Assembly (NCBI RefSeq): GCF_002797415.1
Contig: NZ_KZ454944.1
Location: forward strand, 2,498,665 to 2,562,664
Source of the DNA: Bacillus alkalisoli
GTDB taxonomy: Bacteria > Bacillota > Bacilli > Bacillales > Bacillaceae_I
DNA: 64,000 nucleotides
Direction of reading: 5' to 3'
Each line of letters starts with the position of its first letter. Position 1 is the first letter of the stretch. The position numbers were made by a program, and so were the translations under genes. Under the pieces are notes generated by a model. It saw nothing but the letters and a program-made list of their open reading frames with translations. It did no database searches and was not told the origin of the DNA. Of this stretch, positions 27,757 through 37,482 are shown in pieces.

Positions 27757-28037
27757 GAAAAGAGACTAGGATAAAAGGCGGTTAATAATATTGAAGAGGC
27801 CCGCAAGAACAATTTTTGGTTCTTGAGGGCCTCTCCTTATTGGTGGAACAAAATAATATGCCAATGCGAAAGAAAGTCCGAAAGCACTTTCCACAATCCA
27901 ACTTCATAGACCTTATGAAGTTCAACTACAACAATTTTTTAAGCCTAGATGAACTTCATAGGCCATATGAAGTTCAACTACAACAATTTTTTAAGCCTAG
28001 ATATACTTCATACTTTTTGTCCCAGACTCTTTTTTTC
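27757..28037. repeat. Composite intergenic element with inverted ends and 52-bp palindromic units
   Basis: Ends AAAAGAGACTAGGATAAAA and TTTTGTCCCAGACTCTTTTTT are inverted repeats of the AGAGTCTGGGAC type common in Firmicutes. Inside are a strong hairpin (GAGGCCC..GAACCAAAAA.. type arms, GAGGCCCGCAAGAAC with GTTCTTGAGGGCCTC) and two and a half direct units of 52 bp starting at 27900, 27952 and 28004. Each unit holds the dyad AACTTCATA/TATGAAGTT. Confidence 0.75.
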
Positions 28038-28055
28038 GTTTGAAATACATTACTG

Positions 28056-28514
28056 TTATTTGAATTTTTTCAGAGCGGTGTAGATTTGTTCATCTAGTTT
28101 TTGTGCTGCGTTTTTATCGTAAGTTTTTTCATACTGTGGTTCTACACTCAACTTTGCACCATAAAACATAACATCTCTAACAGCTGTCACTTTTAACTCA
28201 ACAAGCGAGAGCTTTAAAGGTACATTTTCAATTAATTCATTCTGAATCTTTGCTGTAGCATGAACGGAGTATACTGATTCGTTAGCATGTACCGTAACAA
28301 CTACTTTGTCATTATGTAGTATGTTTTTAATAATCCTTGATGAAAAATCTACTGCTAACAATATTGTTGTACTATTCTCAGCGTAAATCCAAGATAAAGC
28401 ACTAACACTAGGGCCTTTAGATTCAAAATCTATCGTACATAATGATACAAGTCTATCCTCTTGCAATGCTTTAAGTAAAGGCTCAATCAATTCTGGTTCC
28501 GTTATATTTGGCAT
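28056..28514 (-). CDS. ylaL: Pyridoxamine 5'-phosphate oxidase-like flavin protein (YlaL)
   Basis: 152 residues. Split-barrel FMN-binding fold: LVSLCTIDFESKGPSVSALSWIYAEN, then a strand with SRIIKNI and NDKVVVTV as in the PNPOx-like family. The catalytic substrate is unknown. Start ATG 28514 is six bases after GGAGGGG; the longer frame begins upstream of that site. It occupies the place of ylaL in Bacillus subtilis and diverges from ylaI. Confidence 0.85.
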   Translation of the reverse strand: MPNITEPELIEPLLKALQEDRLVSLCTIDFESKGPSVSALSWIYAENSTTILLAVDFSSRIIKNILHNDKVVVTVHANESVYSVHATAKIQNELIENVPLKLSLVELKVTAVRDVMFYGAKLSVEPQYEKTYDKNAAQKLDEQIYTALKKFK

Positions 28515-28614
28515 ACTTGACCCCTCCACATTGAAAAATAAATACATTTTAGATTTAACGGTTTTTTCTATATTATGCTATACTTATACCATATTTACCA
28601 TAAGAGGTGGACAT

Positions 28615-28815
28615 ATGAGAGTAAAATGTGTGTTATGTGACAAAATTGAATCGATTGACGATGAATTGTTAATAGCAAAACGTCTACGAAATAGACCTAT
28701 TCATACATATATGTGTAACGAATGTAGCGAAAGAATTGAAAAGAGAACAAATGAAAGATTTGCAACTGGAAATTTCCGATTGTACGAACCAAAAAGAGAT
28801 CAAGATGAATGGTAA
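28615..28815 (+). CDS. ylaI: YlaI, zinc-ribbon small protein (DUF2197)
   Basis: 66 residues. Two CxxC pairs (CVLCDKIE and CNECSERIEKR) form a probable zinc ribbon of the YlaI/DUF2197 family; cytosolic, unknown role. AGAGGTGG precedes ATG 28615. Its last seven bases overlap the start of the next gene (ATGGTAA), which suggests coupled translation. Confidence 0.9.
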   Translation: MRVKCVLCDKIESIDDELLIAKRLRNRPIHTYMCNECSERIEKRTNERFATGNFRLYEPKRDQDEW

Positions 28816-29237
28816 AAAACATTTGGAATGGTGCATTGACGGGCTTAGTAAGTGGGATTTTAATGGGGCTGTTAATGAAATTGTTTCAAACATTTTTCCA
28901 AAAAGATGTTTATACTCTTTTATTAAACATTGATTTTATACCTTATTTAGGTTCTTTTAGCTTTAGCGAAACGGTTGAATTTATATTCCATTTAATAATA
29001 GCATTAGGTATAGGTGTTTTATTTTCTCTAATTGTGCAAAAATATCATTTAGTTAAAAAAAGAGCTCAATTTTTACTTTCTATTATATTAACGTTCCCTA
29101 CTATATTTTTATATTTTCCATTGACCTTTCTTGCGATGAAAGAAACACCAGCTATGAACGATGTCTTTGCATTAACCTTATGGACAGTAGCACACCTGTT
29201 CTTTGCGCTATTACTACCTATTTTCTATAGAATATAA
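28809..29237 (+). CDS. Integral membrane protein, function unknown
   Basis: 142 residues with about four membrane helices: residues 8-28 (GALTGLVSGILMGLLMKLFQ), 55-77, 87-108 and 121-140. Family not recognised; a plan of this kind is seen in YqhR-type proteins, but I cannot support a name. Its ATG overlaps the ylaI stop region, so it depends on ylaI translation. Confidence 0.75.
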   Translation: MVKNIWNGALTGLVSGILMGLLMKLFQTFFQKDVYTLLLNIDFIPYLGSFSFSETVEFIFHLIIALGIGVLFSLIVQKYHLVKKRAQFLLSIILTFPTIFLYFPLTFLAMKETPAMNDVFALTLWTVAHLFFALLLPIFYRI

Positions 29238-29257
29238 GATGAAAAAGCATAAAAACT

Positions 29258-29299
29258 AGAAGAAGCCTAAATAGTAATCTATTTAGGCTTCTTCGTTTT
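29258..29299. terminator. Bidirectional terminator, gene at 28809 / gene at 29283
   Basis: Perfect 14-bp stem GAAGAAGCCTAAAT..ATTTAGGCTTCTTC; the right arm overlaps the end of the - strand gene. Confidence 0.8.
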
Positions 29300-29579
29300 C
29301 ATAATTTTTATAACGCTCCGGCTCCTCACTTATTTGATTTATCATGACATCAATAAGCTCGATAGGGAATCGTGTTTTTTTCATTTCACCATGTTGTTCA
29401 TATGATACATAGTACATTGGCTCTTCTTTTACAAATTCAATGGAAGTAATTTCATGATCTTCCATCAACATACTTTTAAAAAGAGTCTCAGTCTCTTGAG
29501 CTGCACTATCATCTTTACGTACATCTGCTACTACTTTAATTGTTAACCAATTATAAATTGTATCTTGTAAAGAGCGCAT
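29283..29579 (-). CDS. Small conserved acidic protein downstream of ylaH
   Basis: 98 residues, acidic, soluble. The centre YNWLTIKVVADVRKDDSAAQETETLF and the strand EPMYYVSYEQHGEMKKTRFPI suggest a small alpha-beta fold. Not recognised. It starts two bases after ylaH, so the pair is one transcript. The C-terminal codons form part of the terminator stem. Confidence 0.8.
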   Translation of the reverse strand: MRSLQDTIYNWLTIKVVADVRKDDSAAQETETLFKSMLMEDHEITSIEFVKEEPMYYVSYEQHGEMKKTRFPIELIDVMINQISEEPERYKNYENEEA

Positions 29580-29581
29580 CG

Positions 29582-29899
29582 TTACGACTCCTTTTGTTCC
29601 ATTTTATTCGAGTTGTGTAAGCGTATTTTATATATGATTAAAATTAACGCTGCAACAACTAACCCTTCCGCTACCGGTAGAAACGCTCCTAAAAACGTTA
29701 GAACAGAAGTTCCAAAAAATAAAAATAAATAAATGACTGCTGACTTTAAAATTGGAAGCTTTAACGCAAAGCCTAATTTATATACTAGGACGGATAAAGC
29801 AAAGATTGTTAAAAATAACAACCACATTCCTAATTCAGGGTTTTCGTCAACTCGATATAATTTTGCAAAGAAAGAAAGTCTCTCAGAAACATCCACCAT
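29582..29899 (-). CDS. ylaH: YlaH-like membrane protein
   Basis: 105 residues with three hydrophobic helices (about 25-43, 50-68, 73-90). The segment [24 protein letters not shown] and [25 protein letters not shown] are typical of the YlaH family of Bacilli, found next to typA. Function unknown. Preceded by GGGGGAG before ATG 29899. Confidence 0.88.
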   Translation of the reverse strand: MVDVSERLSFFAKLYRVDENPELGMWLLFLTIFALSVLVYKLGFALKLPILKSAVIYLFLFFGTSVLTFLGAFLPVAEGLVVAALILIIYKIRLHNSNKMEQKES

Positions 29900-30001
29900 T
29901 GTCTACTCCCCCTTATAGTTAAAATTCTAAAGAAGCTCGCAATATTTTTACCTTAAATTAAATTAAGATATCCGTATTGCGAGCAACTCCAGTTTTAATT
30001 T

Positions 30002-31843
30002 TTACTTTTCTGCCGCTGCAAGCTTTTTCTTCTTCGCTGTTCTTTCACGCTCATTTTTATCTAGAACCTTTTTACGTAAACGAATGGATTGAGGTGTGAT
30101 TTCACAGTACTCATCATCATTTAAATATTCTAGAGATTCTTCAAGCGTCATAATACGCGGTTTTTTCATACCAACTGTTTGGTCTTTGTTAGCTGAACGA
30201 ATGTTTGTCGCTTGTTTCATTTTACATACGTTTACAACTAAGTCGTTGTCACGGTTATGCTCTCCTACGATCATTCCTTCATAAACTTCTGTACCAGGCT
30301 CAACGAAGATTACTCCACGATCCTCAATTCCCATAATACCGTAAGAAGAAGCTTTACCAGATTCCATTGAGACTAGTACACCTTGACGACGTCCACCAAC
30401 TTGCCCTTGAGCCATAGGTTGGTAACTATCGAATGTGTGGTTGATGATTCCGAAACCACGTGTTAATGATAGGAACTCAGTAGAGTAACCAATTAATCCA
30501 CGAGAAGGGACCATAAAGATTAAGCGAACTTGTCCATTACCATTGTTAATCATATCAACCATTTCACCTTTACGTGCTCCGATTGATTCCATAACCCCAC
30601 CAGTATGCTCTTCAGGCACATCAATTTGTACACGCTCTACTGGTTCGCATTTTACACCATCAACTGTGCGAATGATGACTTCTGGTTTAGACACTTGTAA
30701 TTCAAATCCTTCACGACGCATGTTTTCAATTAAGATAGATAAGTGTAATTCTCCACGACCTGAAATAACCCAAGCATCTGGTGAATCTGTAGGGTCTACA
30801 CGTAAACTTACATCTGTTTCTAATTGAGCAGTTAAACGCTCTTCAATTTTACGAGAAGTTACAAACTTACCTTCTTTACCAGCAAAAGGTGAGTTATTTA
30901 CTAAGAAAGTCATTTGTAATGTCGGCTCATCAATACGTAATATAGGAAGAGCTTCTTGGTGTTCCGTAGGACAAACTGTTTCTCCTACGTTAATATCTTC
31001 CATTCCTGAAACAGCTACGAGGTCACCAGCTTTTGCTTCTTCAATTTCTACTCGCTTTAAGCCAATGAAACCGAATAGCTTAGAAACACGGAATTGTTTC
31101 ACTTTTCCATCTAGTTTCATTAAAGAAACTTGTTGACCAACTTTCATCGTACCGCGGAAAATACGACCAATACCAATTCTTCCTACATAGTCATTGTAGT
31201 CAAGTAAAGATACTTGGAATTGTAATGGTTCGTCACTGTTATCGAAAGGAGCAGGAATATGTTTAATAATCGCTTCATAAATTGCTTCCATGTTTTCATC
31301 TTGCTTTTCTGGATCTGTACTAGCAGTTCCATTAATTGCAGATGCATAGACTACTGGGAATTCTAATTGTTCTTCAGAAGCATCAAGTTCAATAAACAAA
31401 TCGATAACTTCATCTACTACTTCAGAAGGACGTGCAAAATCACGGTCAATTTTATTTACAACTACTATTGGCGTTAAGTTTTGCTCTAATGCTTTCTTTA
31501 AAACGAAACGTGTTTGTGGCATACAACCTTCATATGCATCAACAACTAAAAGAACACCATCAACCATTTTCATGATACGCTCTACTTCTCCACCGAAGTC
31601 AGCATGTCCTGGTGTATCCATAATGTTAATTCTTGTGTCTTTATAATTAATAGCTGTATTCTTAGCTAAAATTGTAATTCCACGTTCTCTTTCTAAATCA
31701 TTTGAATCCATCGCACGTTCTTGAACCGTTTCATTTGTACGGAACGTTCCTGCTTGATGTAATAATTTATCTACTAACGTTGTTTTACCATGGTCAACGT
31801 GAGCTATAATTGCTATATTTCGAATATCATTACGAATTTTCAA
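30002..31843 (-). CDS. typA: Ribosome-associated GTPase TypA/BipA
   Basis: 613 residues. Translational GTPase of the EF-G type that binds the ribosome under stress or cold and aids 50S assembly. G motifs are complete: [14 protein letters not shown] (G1), RGITI (G2), [14 protein letters not shown] (G3), NKIDRD (G4) and SAINGTA (G5), followed by EF-Tu-like domain 2, EF-G domains III and V and the BipA-specific C-terminus. Ends with a Lys-rich tail. Corresponds to ylaG of Bacillus subtilis. Likely monocistronic. Confidence 0.97.
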   Translation of the reverse strand: MKIRNDIRNIAIIAHVDHGKTTLVDKLLHQAGTFRTNETVQERAMDSNDLERERGITILAKNTAINYKDTRINIMDTPGHADFGGEVERIMKMVDGVLLVVDAYEGCMPQTRFVLKKALEQNLTPIVVVNKIDRDFARPSEVVDEVIDLFIELDASEEQLEFPVVYASAINGTASTDPEKQDENMEAIYEAIIKHIPAPFDNSDEPLQFQVSLLDYNDYVGRIGIGRIFRGTMKVGQQVSLMKLDGKVKQFRVSKLFGFIGLKRVEIEEAKAGDLVAVSGMEDINVGETVCPTEHQEALPILRIDEPTLQMTFLVNNSPFAGKEGKFVTSRKIEERLTAQLETDVSLRVDPTDSPDAWVISGRGELHLSILIENMRREGFELQVSKPEVIIRTVDGVKCEPVERVQIDVPEEHTGGVMESIGARKGEMVDMINNGNGQVRLIFMVPSRGLIGYSTEFLSLTRGFGIINHTFDSYQPMAQGQVGGRRQGVLVSMESGKASSYGIMGIEDRGVIFVEPGTEVYEGMIVGEHNRDNDLVVNVCKMKQATNIRSANKDQTVGMKKPRIMTLEESLEYLNDDEYCEITPQSIRLRKKVLDKNERERTAKKKKLAAAEK

Positions 31844-32014
31844 AATTTCATCTCCCTAATGTCAAAAATCAAACCAAATAGTATTATACCACAAACATAG
31901 TAGAAAAAACGATTCTGTTTATGTAAAATAATAATGAATAAAAAATTATGTAAATATAAGATTATTTTCTGAAAAGTTAAATTATTCTTTTGTTTAAAAA
32001 AGGGAGTATGAATG

Positions 32015-32185
32015 ATGAAAAATATTCAATGGAAGTTTATCGCTTTTGCTATTGCTACAGCCTTCTCTATGGGACTAATTGGTGTTGCTGTTGCATACAG
32101 AAGTTTAACAGGTATTATTCTATCCACAATCTTAGTGATTATTGTAATGGGATTAGGCTTTAGAGCAAAAAGGTTAGAACAATAA
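32015..32185 (+). CDS. ylaF: YlaF-like small membrane protein (DUF5325)
   Basis: 56 residues from ATG 32015, eight bases after AGGGAG (ATG 32012 is also possible). Two hydrophobic helices (IAFAIATAFSMGLIGVAVAY and TGIILSTILVIIVMGLGF) with a basic tail RAKRLEQ. The size and the position divergent from typA match ylaF of Bacillus subtilis. Function unknown; followed by a good terminator. Confidence 0.85.
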   Translation: MKNIQWKFIAFAIATAFSMGLIGVAVAYRSLTGIILSTILVIIVMGLGFRAKRLEQ

Positions 32186-32192
32186 AAGACAG

Positions 32193-32230
32193 AAAAGAAG
32201 ACGGAGTATTAACACTCAGTCTTCTTTTTG
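32193..32230. terminator. Terminator after ylaF
   Basis: Stem AAGAAGACGGAGT..CACTCAGTCTTCTT with one bulge, then TTTTTG on the + strand; the convergent suhB gene ends inside it. Confidence 0.75.
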
Positions 32231-33022
32231 CTTTAACTTATATAAGTAATTTTCCATAATTTCTTCGTGTAATCCTGGTTTACATACAAAAACGCTGTTT
32301 TGTTCTAATAAATTTAATGGTTCACCGTACAGTGTGGTAACTTTTCCACCTAACTCATTAATTATGATTAGGCCTGCCGCAAAATCCCATGGAGAAAGTC
32401 TTAATGTAATATAGGCATCAATTCTACCTGTAGCTACGTATGCAAACTCTAGAGCTGCCGATCCGTATGATCTAGTACCCCTTACATCTTTTACGAGTGG
32501 GGCCAATATAGTTGGATCAATTCGCTTATTTTCCGTCACCCATGTTGCGTTCATCCCTATTACCGCATCTTCCACTTTTACCTCATTTAAGGCCGGTATA
32601 GGGTCTTCATTGAAAAATGCTCCCTGTCCTTCAAATGCATGATATAACTCATCTCTAATCACATCATAAATTAAACCTATCTTCCCAATTCCGTCCTCAT
32701 ACACTGCAACAGAGATAGCGAAGTTTCGTTTTTGATGAACAAAGTTCATTGTTCCATCAATAGGATCGATAATCCAAACAGTACCTTTTAATTCTTTAAC
32801 TGTATTACCAAATCCTTCTTCTCCTAAAATTTGATGTTCAGGATATTTATCATTAATTTTTTTGATGAAGAATTCTTCGGTTTCTTTGTCCATATTTGTA
32901 ACTAAATCATCTCTAGATGTTTTTGTTTCAATCATTAATTCTTTATGTAAGGATGCTTTAATTCTATCGCCAGCTTCACGTGTCCACTGTTTAGCGTCTT
33001 TATCAATTTCAGACCAATTCAT
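32216..33022 (-). CDS. suhB: Inositol-1-monophosphatase family protein (SuhB/YktC)
   Basis: 268 residues. Mg-dependent phosphatase of the IMPase family that hydrolyses inositol phosphate and related sugar phosphates. Metal-site motifs are all present: LGEEGFGN (Glu), WIIDPIDGTMNFVH (DPxDGT) and SPWDFAAGLIIINELGG (WDxAAG). Corresponds to yktC. GGTTGGAAG precedes ATG 33022. Convergent with ylaF. Confidence 0.95.
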   Translation of the reverse strand: MNWSEIDKDAKQWTREAGDRIKASLHKELMIETKTSRDDLVTNMDKETEEFFIKKINDKYPEHQILGEEGFGNTVKELKGTVWIIDPIDGTMNFVHQKRNFAISVAVYEDGIGKIGLIYDVIRDELYHAFEGQGAFFNEDPIPALNEVKVEDAVIGMNATWVTENKRIDPTILAPLVKDVRGTRSYGSAALEFAYVATGRIDAYITLRLSPWDFAAGLIIINELGGKVTTLYGEPLNLLEQNSVFVCKPGLHEEIMENYLYKLKQKED

Positions 33023-33116
33023 TTACTTCCAACCTTTCACTATAAACTTTCAGTAATATGTATGGTTATTAGCTTACTTAATCATTCCTACAAAATCAAG
33101 CAAATTGCCCGCACAG

Positions 33117-33144
33117 AAAAACGAACCATTTTAAGGTTCGTTTT
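33117..33144. terminator. Terminator after ykzI
   Basis: On the - strand ACGAACCTTAAAATGGTTCGTTTTT: an eight-base stem with five T. Confidence 0.8.
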
Positions 33145-33157
33145 GTAGCAATAGCCA

Positions 33158-33346
33158 CTAAACCTCTAAACTTAGCATCTCACTACGAAGTTTTTCTAAT
33201 CTTACTTTCGTTTCTTCAATTATTTTTATATCTTTTGCAATAATGGCATCATAGAGTGTAACTAGTTCGTAATCAATTTCTAACTTTAATACTTTTTTTC
33301 TATTTTCATTTGTTCGCTTTTTCCACGGTTTTACTACTTGGTTCAT
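33158..33346 (-). CDS. ykzI: Small helical protein YkzI-like
   Basis: 62 residues from ATG 33346, which follows GGAGGTACGGAAC; the longer frame runs through that site. The protein is strongly charged and predicted to be one or two helices (NRKKVLKLEIDYELVTLYDAI, then KVRLEKLRSEML), possibly a coiled coil. The name rests on position between the yktC and yktB homologues; function unknown. Confidence 0.65.
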   Translation of the reverse strand: MNQVVKPWKKRTNENRKKVLKLEIDYELVTLYDAIIAKDIKIIEETKVRLEKLRSEMLSLEV

Positions 33347-33578
33347 GTTCCGTACCTCCTTTTCCATTTATATTTCCTGAACTACATTTACAATTTGTAA
33401 GTTGATATATCATATGAAAATATGGAAAGAAGGTAACTAAAAATGTGCAAATGACTATAAAAGAGATATCTACTTAAACTATTGGTGAACCACATTTTAT
33501 TAAAAACACTTTAATTGGTTTTATAAGCGTTATATGCTAAAATACCGTTCATAAATGGCAATAGGGGGGAAGAGAATT

Positions 33579-34217
33579 ATGAGTAAAGAATTCAATGGTT
33601 TTAAAGAGGAAGATTTTAACGTATTTACTATAGATGGGCTAGACGAACGAATGGAAGCATTGTCCCAAATCGTTAGACCTAAATTCGAACAATTAAGCAA
33701 CCATTTTGAACCGATGTTAAGTGTACAAACAGGTGATGAGATGTTTAGACATATAGCCAAACATGCACGCCGATCCGTTAATCCACCTAAAGATTCTTGG
33801 GTTGCTTTTGCCAATAATAAACGTGGTTATAAAATGATGCCACACTTCCAAATAGGTCTTTGGGAAACGCATGTTTTTGTGTGGTTTGCAGTAATATATG
33901 AATCACCTATAAAAGAAGCATATGGTGAGGTTTTATTAAATAACATGGACAAAATATATAAGGAAACACCAACAAACTTTGTGTGGTCAAAAGATCATAC
34001 GAAGCCAGAAGTGTTAACACACGGTGATTTAAATAAAGAAGATATGAATCAACTGTTTACTAGATTAATTACTGTGAAAAAAGCGGAAATTCTCTGTGGC
34101 ATTCAAATACCAAAAGAAGAAGCCGTAACTCTTTCAGGGAAAGAGACGATTGAAAAAATGGAACAAGCATTTAAACAATTATCTCCTCTGTATTCATTAG
34201 CTCATCAAGCAGTTTAA
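33579..34217 (+). CDS. yktB: YktB (UPF0637, DUF1054)
   Basis: 212 residues from ATG 33579 behind GGGGGAAGAG. The family segments [41 protein letters not shown]-like and [19 protein letters not shown] identify UPF0637/DUF1054, single-domain cytosolic proteins of Bacilli with unknown activity. Monocistronic, convergent with yktA. Confidence 0.93.
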   Translation: MSKEFNGFKEEDFNVFTIDGLDERMEALSQIVRPKFEQLSNHFEPMLSVQTGDEMFRHIAKHARRSVNPPKDSWVAFANNKRGYKMMPHFQIGLWETHVFVWFAVIYESPIKEAYGEVLLNNMDKIYKETPTNFVWSKDHTKPEVLTHGDLNKEDMNQLFTRLITVKKAEILCGIQIPKEEAVTLSGKETIEKMEQAFKQLSPLYSLAHQAV

Positions 34218-34223
34218 AAAAAG

Positions 34224-34260
34224 AAAAAAGCAAGTGTAGCAGTTACTACCTTGCTTTTTC
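34224..34260. terminator. Bidirectional terminator, yktB / yktA
   Basis: Stem AAAAAGCAAG-(15 bases)-CTTGCTTTTT between convergent genes; overlaps the end of yktA. Confidence 0.75.
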
Positions 34261-34527
34261 CATTTTCACTTTATCTCCAGAAGATAAGTCTTTTGCTTTT
34301 TTTATTACTTTAAATGTAGAGAAACCAGACAACTCTTCGTATTCATCTGTTAATTTTCTTTCTTCTGCCTTACCAGGAACAATTTCTTTAAACCTACGAT
34401 ATTGACTTAGCAAAGCATCACGATCTATTCCTTTTTCATATGTAAGTTCAATCATTTCATAAAACTTTATAACATCTACAATTTCATCTGTACTCCAATC
34501 GTGCGAAATCGGATAGGAAAAATCCAT
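34246..34527 (-). CDS. yktA: YktA (UPF0223)
   Basis: 93 residues. [26 protein letters not shown] is the hallmark of UPF0223, a small helical cytosolic family of Firmicutes with unknown role. Start ATG 34527 after GAGGTGA; the GTG at 34536 lies inside that site. A palindromic word TTCGTTTAACGAACG lies just upstream (34545-34559) and recalls a part of the dispersed TIR elements. Confidence 0.92.
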   Translation of the reverse strand: MDFSYPISHDWSTDEIVDVIKFYEMIELTYEKGIDRDALLSQYRRFKEIVPGKAEERKLTDEYEELSGFSTFKVIKKAKDLSSGDKVKMEKAR

Positions 34528-34579
34528 ATTAATCACCTCAACATTCGTTTAACGAACGTATTATATCATTTGTATATGC

Positions 34580-35536
34580 TTATATCCAATTTCCTCTAAT
34601 GTCTTCAGCTTCCTTTATCATTCTTTCTATTAAATCATTTACTGTAGGTGAGTCTTTTATTAAACCCATAACTTGTCCTGCCCAAGCAAACCCTTCTGTT
34701 ACATTTCCATCATAAATAAACTTCTTATTCGTGTTACCGCTAATATATTCTTTCAGTTCCTCAAATCCACCGCCGTCTTTCTCTATTTTTAATATGCGCT
34801 CCGTTAGTTCATTACGTATTGCTCTTGCAGGAGCACCAATGCTTTTCTTTATGATAACTGTATCATTCTCTGTTCCTTCTACTAGTAGTTTTTTATACAA
34901 ATGGTGTGCATGAATACATTCTTTTGTTGCAATAAACCTTGTACCCATTTCAATCCCTTCTGCCCCAAGTGCCATGGCAGCCATTAACCCTCTTCCATCA
35001 CCGATGCCACCTGAAGCGATGACTGGAATTTTTACAGAGTCAACAACTTTTGGTATTAACACCATTGTACCGAGATCTTGTTTGCCTAAATGCCCTCCCC
35101 CTTCTTGTCCAACTACCATCACAGCGTCCGCCCCAAGCTGTTCTGCTTTTTCAGCTTGTCTATTTGCAGCTACTAGAACCAATTTTTTTATATCTTGTCC
35201 TTCCAATCGTTTAAAAATAGGTGCTGGGTTTCCACCAGTCATCGAAATGACAGGTACTTTTTCTTCTATAGCTACTTCCAACATATACTCAAATGGCCTT
35301 CCATGTTGTCCGATGGCATAATTCACACCAAAAGGTTTATTAGTAAAACTCTTAACTTTTCTAATCTCCTCTCTCAACTCTTCTGGAGTTTGTAAACTCA
35401 TGGCAGTTATTTGTCCTAACCCTCCAGCATTGGAGACAGCAGCTGCCAAATCAGCATAAGCCAAATAAGCTAACCCCCCTTGAATAATTGGATATTGAAT
35501 ATTTAATAATTTTGTGACTCTCGTTTCCCATTTCAA
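34580..35536 (-). CDS. NAD(P)H-dependent FMN oxidoreductase, nitronate monooxygenase / FabK-like
   Basis: 318 residues from TTG 35536, eight bases after GGAGG. TIM-barrel flavoprotein: TKLLNIQYPIIQGGLAY at the start, the phosphate loop MTGGNP, VVGQEGGGHLG, and IASGGIGDGRGLMAAMALGAEGIEMGTRF for FMN binding. The family includes nitronate monooxygenases and enoyl-ACP reductase II (FabK); the sequence alone does not decide between them, and no fatty-acid genes lie near. The start lies about 200 bases from the divergent speA start. Confidence 0.88.
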   Translation of the reverse strand: MKWETRVTKLLNIQYPIIQGGLAYLAYADLAAAVSNAGGLGQITAMSLQTPEELREEIRKVKSFTNKPFGVNYAIGQHGRPFEYMLEVAIEEKVPVISMTGGNPAPIFKRLEGQDIKKLVLVAANRQAEKAEQLGADAVMVVGQEGGGHLGKQDLGTMVLIPKVVDSVKIPVIASGGIGDGRGLMAAMALGAEGIEMGTRFIATKECIHAHHLYKKLLVEGTENDTVIIKKSIGAPARAIRNELTERILKIEKDGGGFEELKEYISGNTNKKFIYDGNVTEGFAWAGQVMGLIKDSPTVNDLIERMIKEAEDIRGNWI

Positions 35537-35737
35537 TTCCAAAACCTCCACAAAAAATCTCTTATCCATTATGGTTCTATTTTTATCGAGTAATTCCTGT
35601 TTTTATCACTCATCAAAGGGTATGAAAAAATATCTTTGCAAAAAGATAGATAAATGCTATAATCCTTTTTGTTTTATGAGAAAATATATAGATACTTACG
35701 ATTAATACGGAATCTAACTAAAGAGGTGTTAACATAA

Positions 35738-37219
35738 TTGAAATATACTCAAAACGACACTCCCCTATTTACAGGACTTTTAAAACATGCTAAAAAGAAT
35801 CCAGTACAGTTTCATATTCCTGGTCATAAAAAAGGTGCTGGAATGGACCCAGAATTTAGAGAATTTATTGGAGACAATGCATTTTCCATTGATTTAATAA
35901 ATATTGGACCGCTTGATGATCTTCATCAACCTAAAGGAATAATTAAAGATGCACAAGACTTAGCTGCAAAAGCTTTTGGAGCTGATCATACATTTTTCTC
36001 TGTTCAAGGAACTAGCGGAGCTATTATGACAATGGTTATGGCGGTATGTGGACCTGGAGAAAAGATTATAGTGCCGAGAAATGTTCACAAGTCTGTTATG
36101 TCGGCTATTGTGTTCTCAGGAGCAGTTCCTATTTTCATTCATCCAGAAATTGACCGAGAATTAGGTATTTCTCATGGTATCACTGCCGAAGCTGTTGAAC
36201 GCGCATTAAATCAACACCCTGATGCAAAAGGTGTTTTGGTTATTAACCCAACATACTTTGGAGTTTCTGCCGATTTAAGTAAGATTGTAGAGATCGCTCA
36301 TTCATTCGAAGTTCCAGTATTAGTGGATGAAGCACATGGTGTTCATATACATTTTCATGAAGAACTACCTTTATCCGCCATGCAAGCAGGCGCTGACATG
36401 GCTGCTACAAGTGTTCATAAACTAGGGGGTTCCATGACTCAAAGCTCCGTTCTAAACGTACGTGAGGGCCTTGTAAACGTTCATAGAATTCAAGGTATTT
36501 TAAGTATGTTAACGACTACATCAACATCTTATTTGTTATTATCATCATTAGATGTCGCTAGAAAACGCTTGGCAACACAAGGGCATGATTTAATTGGTAA
36601 AGCAATCGATCTTGCTAATAAAACACGCGAATCATTAAACAACATACCTGAACTTTATTGTGTTGGAGAAGAAATCTTAGATCAAAAAGCAGCGTTTGAT
36701 TATGACCCAACAAAACTTATTATTAGTATTAAAAAGTTAGGAATCACTGGCTATGATGTAGAAAAATGGCTACGTGAAAAATATAATATAGAAGTTGAAC
36801 TCTCTGATTTATACAATATTTTATGTATTATTACACCTGGAGATACAGAAAAGGAAACGAACTTACTAGTAAAAGCTTTACAAGAATTAGCTACAGAAAA
36901 CTTAATTAATAATACAGAATATAATTTAGATGCTAAAGTTCTTTTACCTGATATTCCAGTATTAGCTTTAGCTCCACGTGAAGCGTTTTACTCAGAAACT
37001 GAGGTAGTACCATTTGAAAAATCTGCTGGACGAATTATTGCAGAATTTGTTATGGTTTACCCACCAGGAATTCCAATTTTCACTCCTGGTGAAATTATTT
37101 CAGAAGATAATTTAGCTTATATCAAGAAAAATATTGAAGTTGGCCTTCCTGTTCAAGGGCCAGAAGATCACGAACTTAAATCACTTCGTGTTATTAAAGA
37201 ACATAGAGCTATAAAATAA
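35738..37219 (+). CDS. speA: Arginine decarboxylase (SpeA), PLP-dependent
   Basis: 493 residues. Converts arginine to agmatine, the first step of spermidine synthesis in Bacillus. Belongs to the short Orn/Lys/Arg decarboxylase group: FHIPGHKKGAGMDPEF at the N-terminus, VDEAHGVHIHFH and the PLP lysine in ATSVHKLGGSMTQSS near residue 230, and FVMVYPPGIPIFTPGE in the C-terminal domain. Start is TTG 35738 after GAGGTG. The adjacent - strand RNA SR1 controls arginine catabolism, as in Bacillus subtilis, where SR1 also lies beside speA. Confidence 0.93.
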   Translation: MKYTQNDTPLFTGLLKHAKKNPVQFHIPGHKKGAGMDPEFREFIGDNAFSIDLINIGPLDDLHQPKGIIKDAQDLAAKAFGADHTFFSVQGTSGAIMTMVMAVCGPGEKIIVPRNVHKSVMSAIVFSGAVPIFIHPEIDRELGISHGITAEAVERALNQHPDAKGVLVINPTYFGVSADLSKIVEIAHSFEVPVLVDEAHGVHIHFHEELPLSAMQAGADMAATSVHKLGGSMTQSSVLNVREGLVNVHRIQGILSMLTTTSTSYLLLSSLDVARKRLATQGHDLIGKAIDLANKTRESLNNIPELYCVGEEILDQKAAFDYDPTKLIISIKKLGITGYDVEKWLREKYNIEVELSDLYNILCIITPGDTEKETNLLVKALQELATENLINNTEYNLDAKVLLPDIPVLALAPREAFYSETEVVPFEKSAGRIIAEFVMVYPPGIPIFTPGEIISEDNLAYIKKNIEVGLPVQGPEDHELKSLRVIKEHRAIK

Positions 37220-37220
37220 T

Positions 37221-37262
37221 ACAAAAAAAGCAGCTATCTCATCCCCATTAGATAGCTGCTTC
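37221..37262 (-). terminator. Terminator of SR1
   Basis: On the - strand AGCAGCTATCT-(10 bases)-AGATAGCTGCT followed by seven T. On the + strand the T-run is poor, so speA may share only the hairpin. Confidence 0.85.
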
Positions 37263-37301
37263 TATTATTTGTTCATTCTTTTTATATTTAAAATATACCC
37301 C

Positions 37302-37421
37302 TTATTCTTCCTCACATTTCGGACAATCACAGTCTGTACATTTGGAGTAAAGTGTCGTTACTTTCTCATCTTCGAAGTGACCAATCATGCTGTTACAAGT
37401 TTGACAAATAATTGTTCCCAT
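37302..37421 (-). CDS. SR1P, GapA-binding peptide encoded by SR1
   Basis: 39 residues, exactly the length of the Bacillus subtilis peptide. It opens MGTIICQTCNSMIGHFEDEKV and keeps the VTTLY segment and cysteine pairs CQTC and CTDCDCPKC, which probably bind a metal. In Bacillus subtilis SR1P binds glyceraldehyde-3-phosphate dehydrogenase GapA and enhances RNase J1 activity. Compared with that peptide the C-terminus here carries an extra CxxC-like set before EEE. AAAAGGGGAAA precedes the ATG at 37421. The gene for RNase J1 (rnjA) is also in this window. Confidence 0.9.
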   Translation of the reverse strand: MGTIICQTCNSMIGHFEDEKVTTLYSKCTDCDCPKCEEE

Positions 37422-37482
37422 ACTTCATTTCCCCTTTTCTGAAGTAAAATTAGTGATTGTTAATTTAAGAAGACTACATTTT

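Noticed and set aside
27900-28010. CRISPR-like repeats with palindromes
   Set aside because: Units of 52 bp follow one another without variable spacers.
34545-34559. TTCGTTTAACGAACG palindrome upstream of yktA as a TIR element
   Set aside because: Only 15 bases resemble the inner arm; no ends are present, so it was not called a copy.
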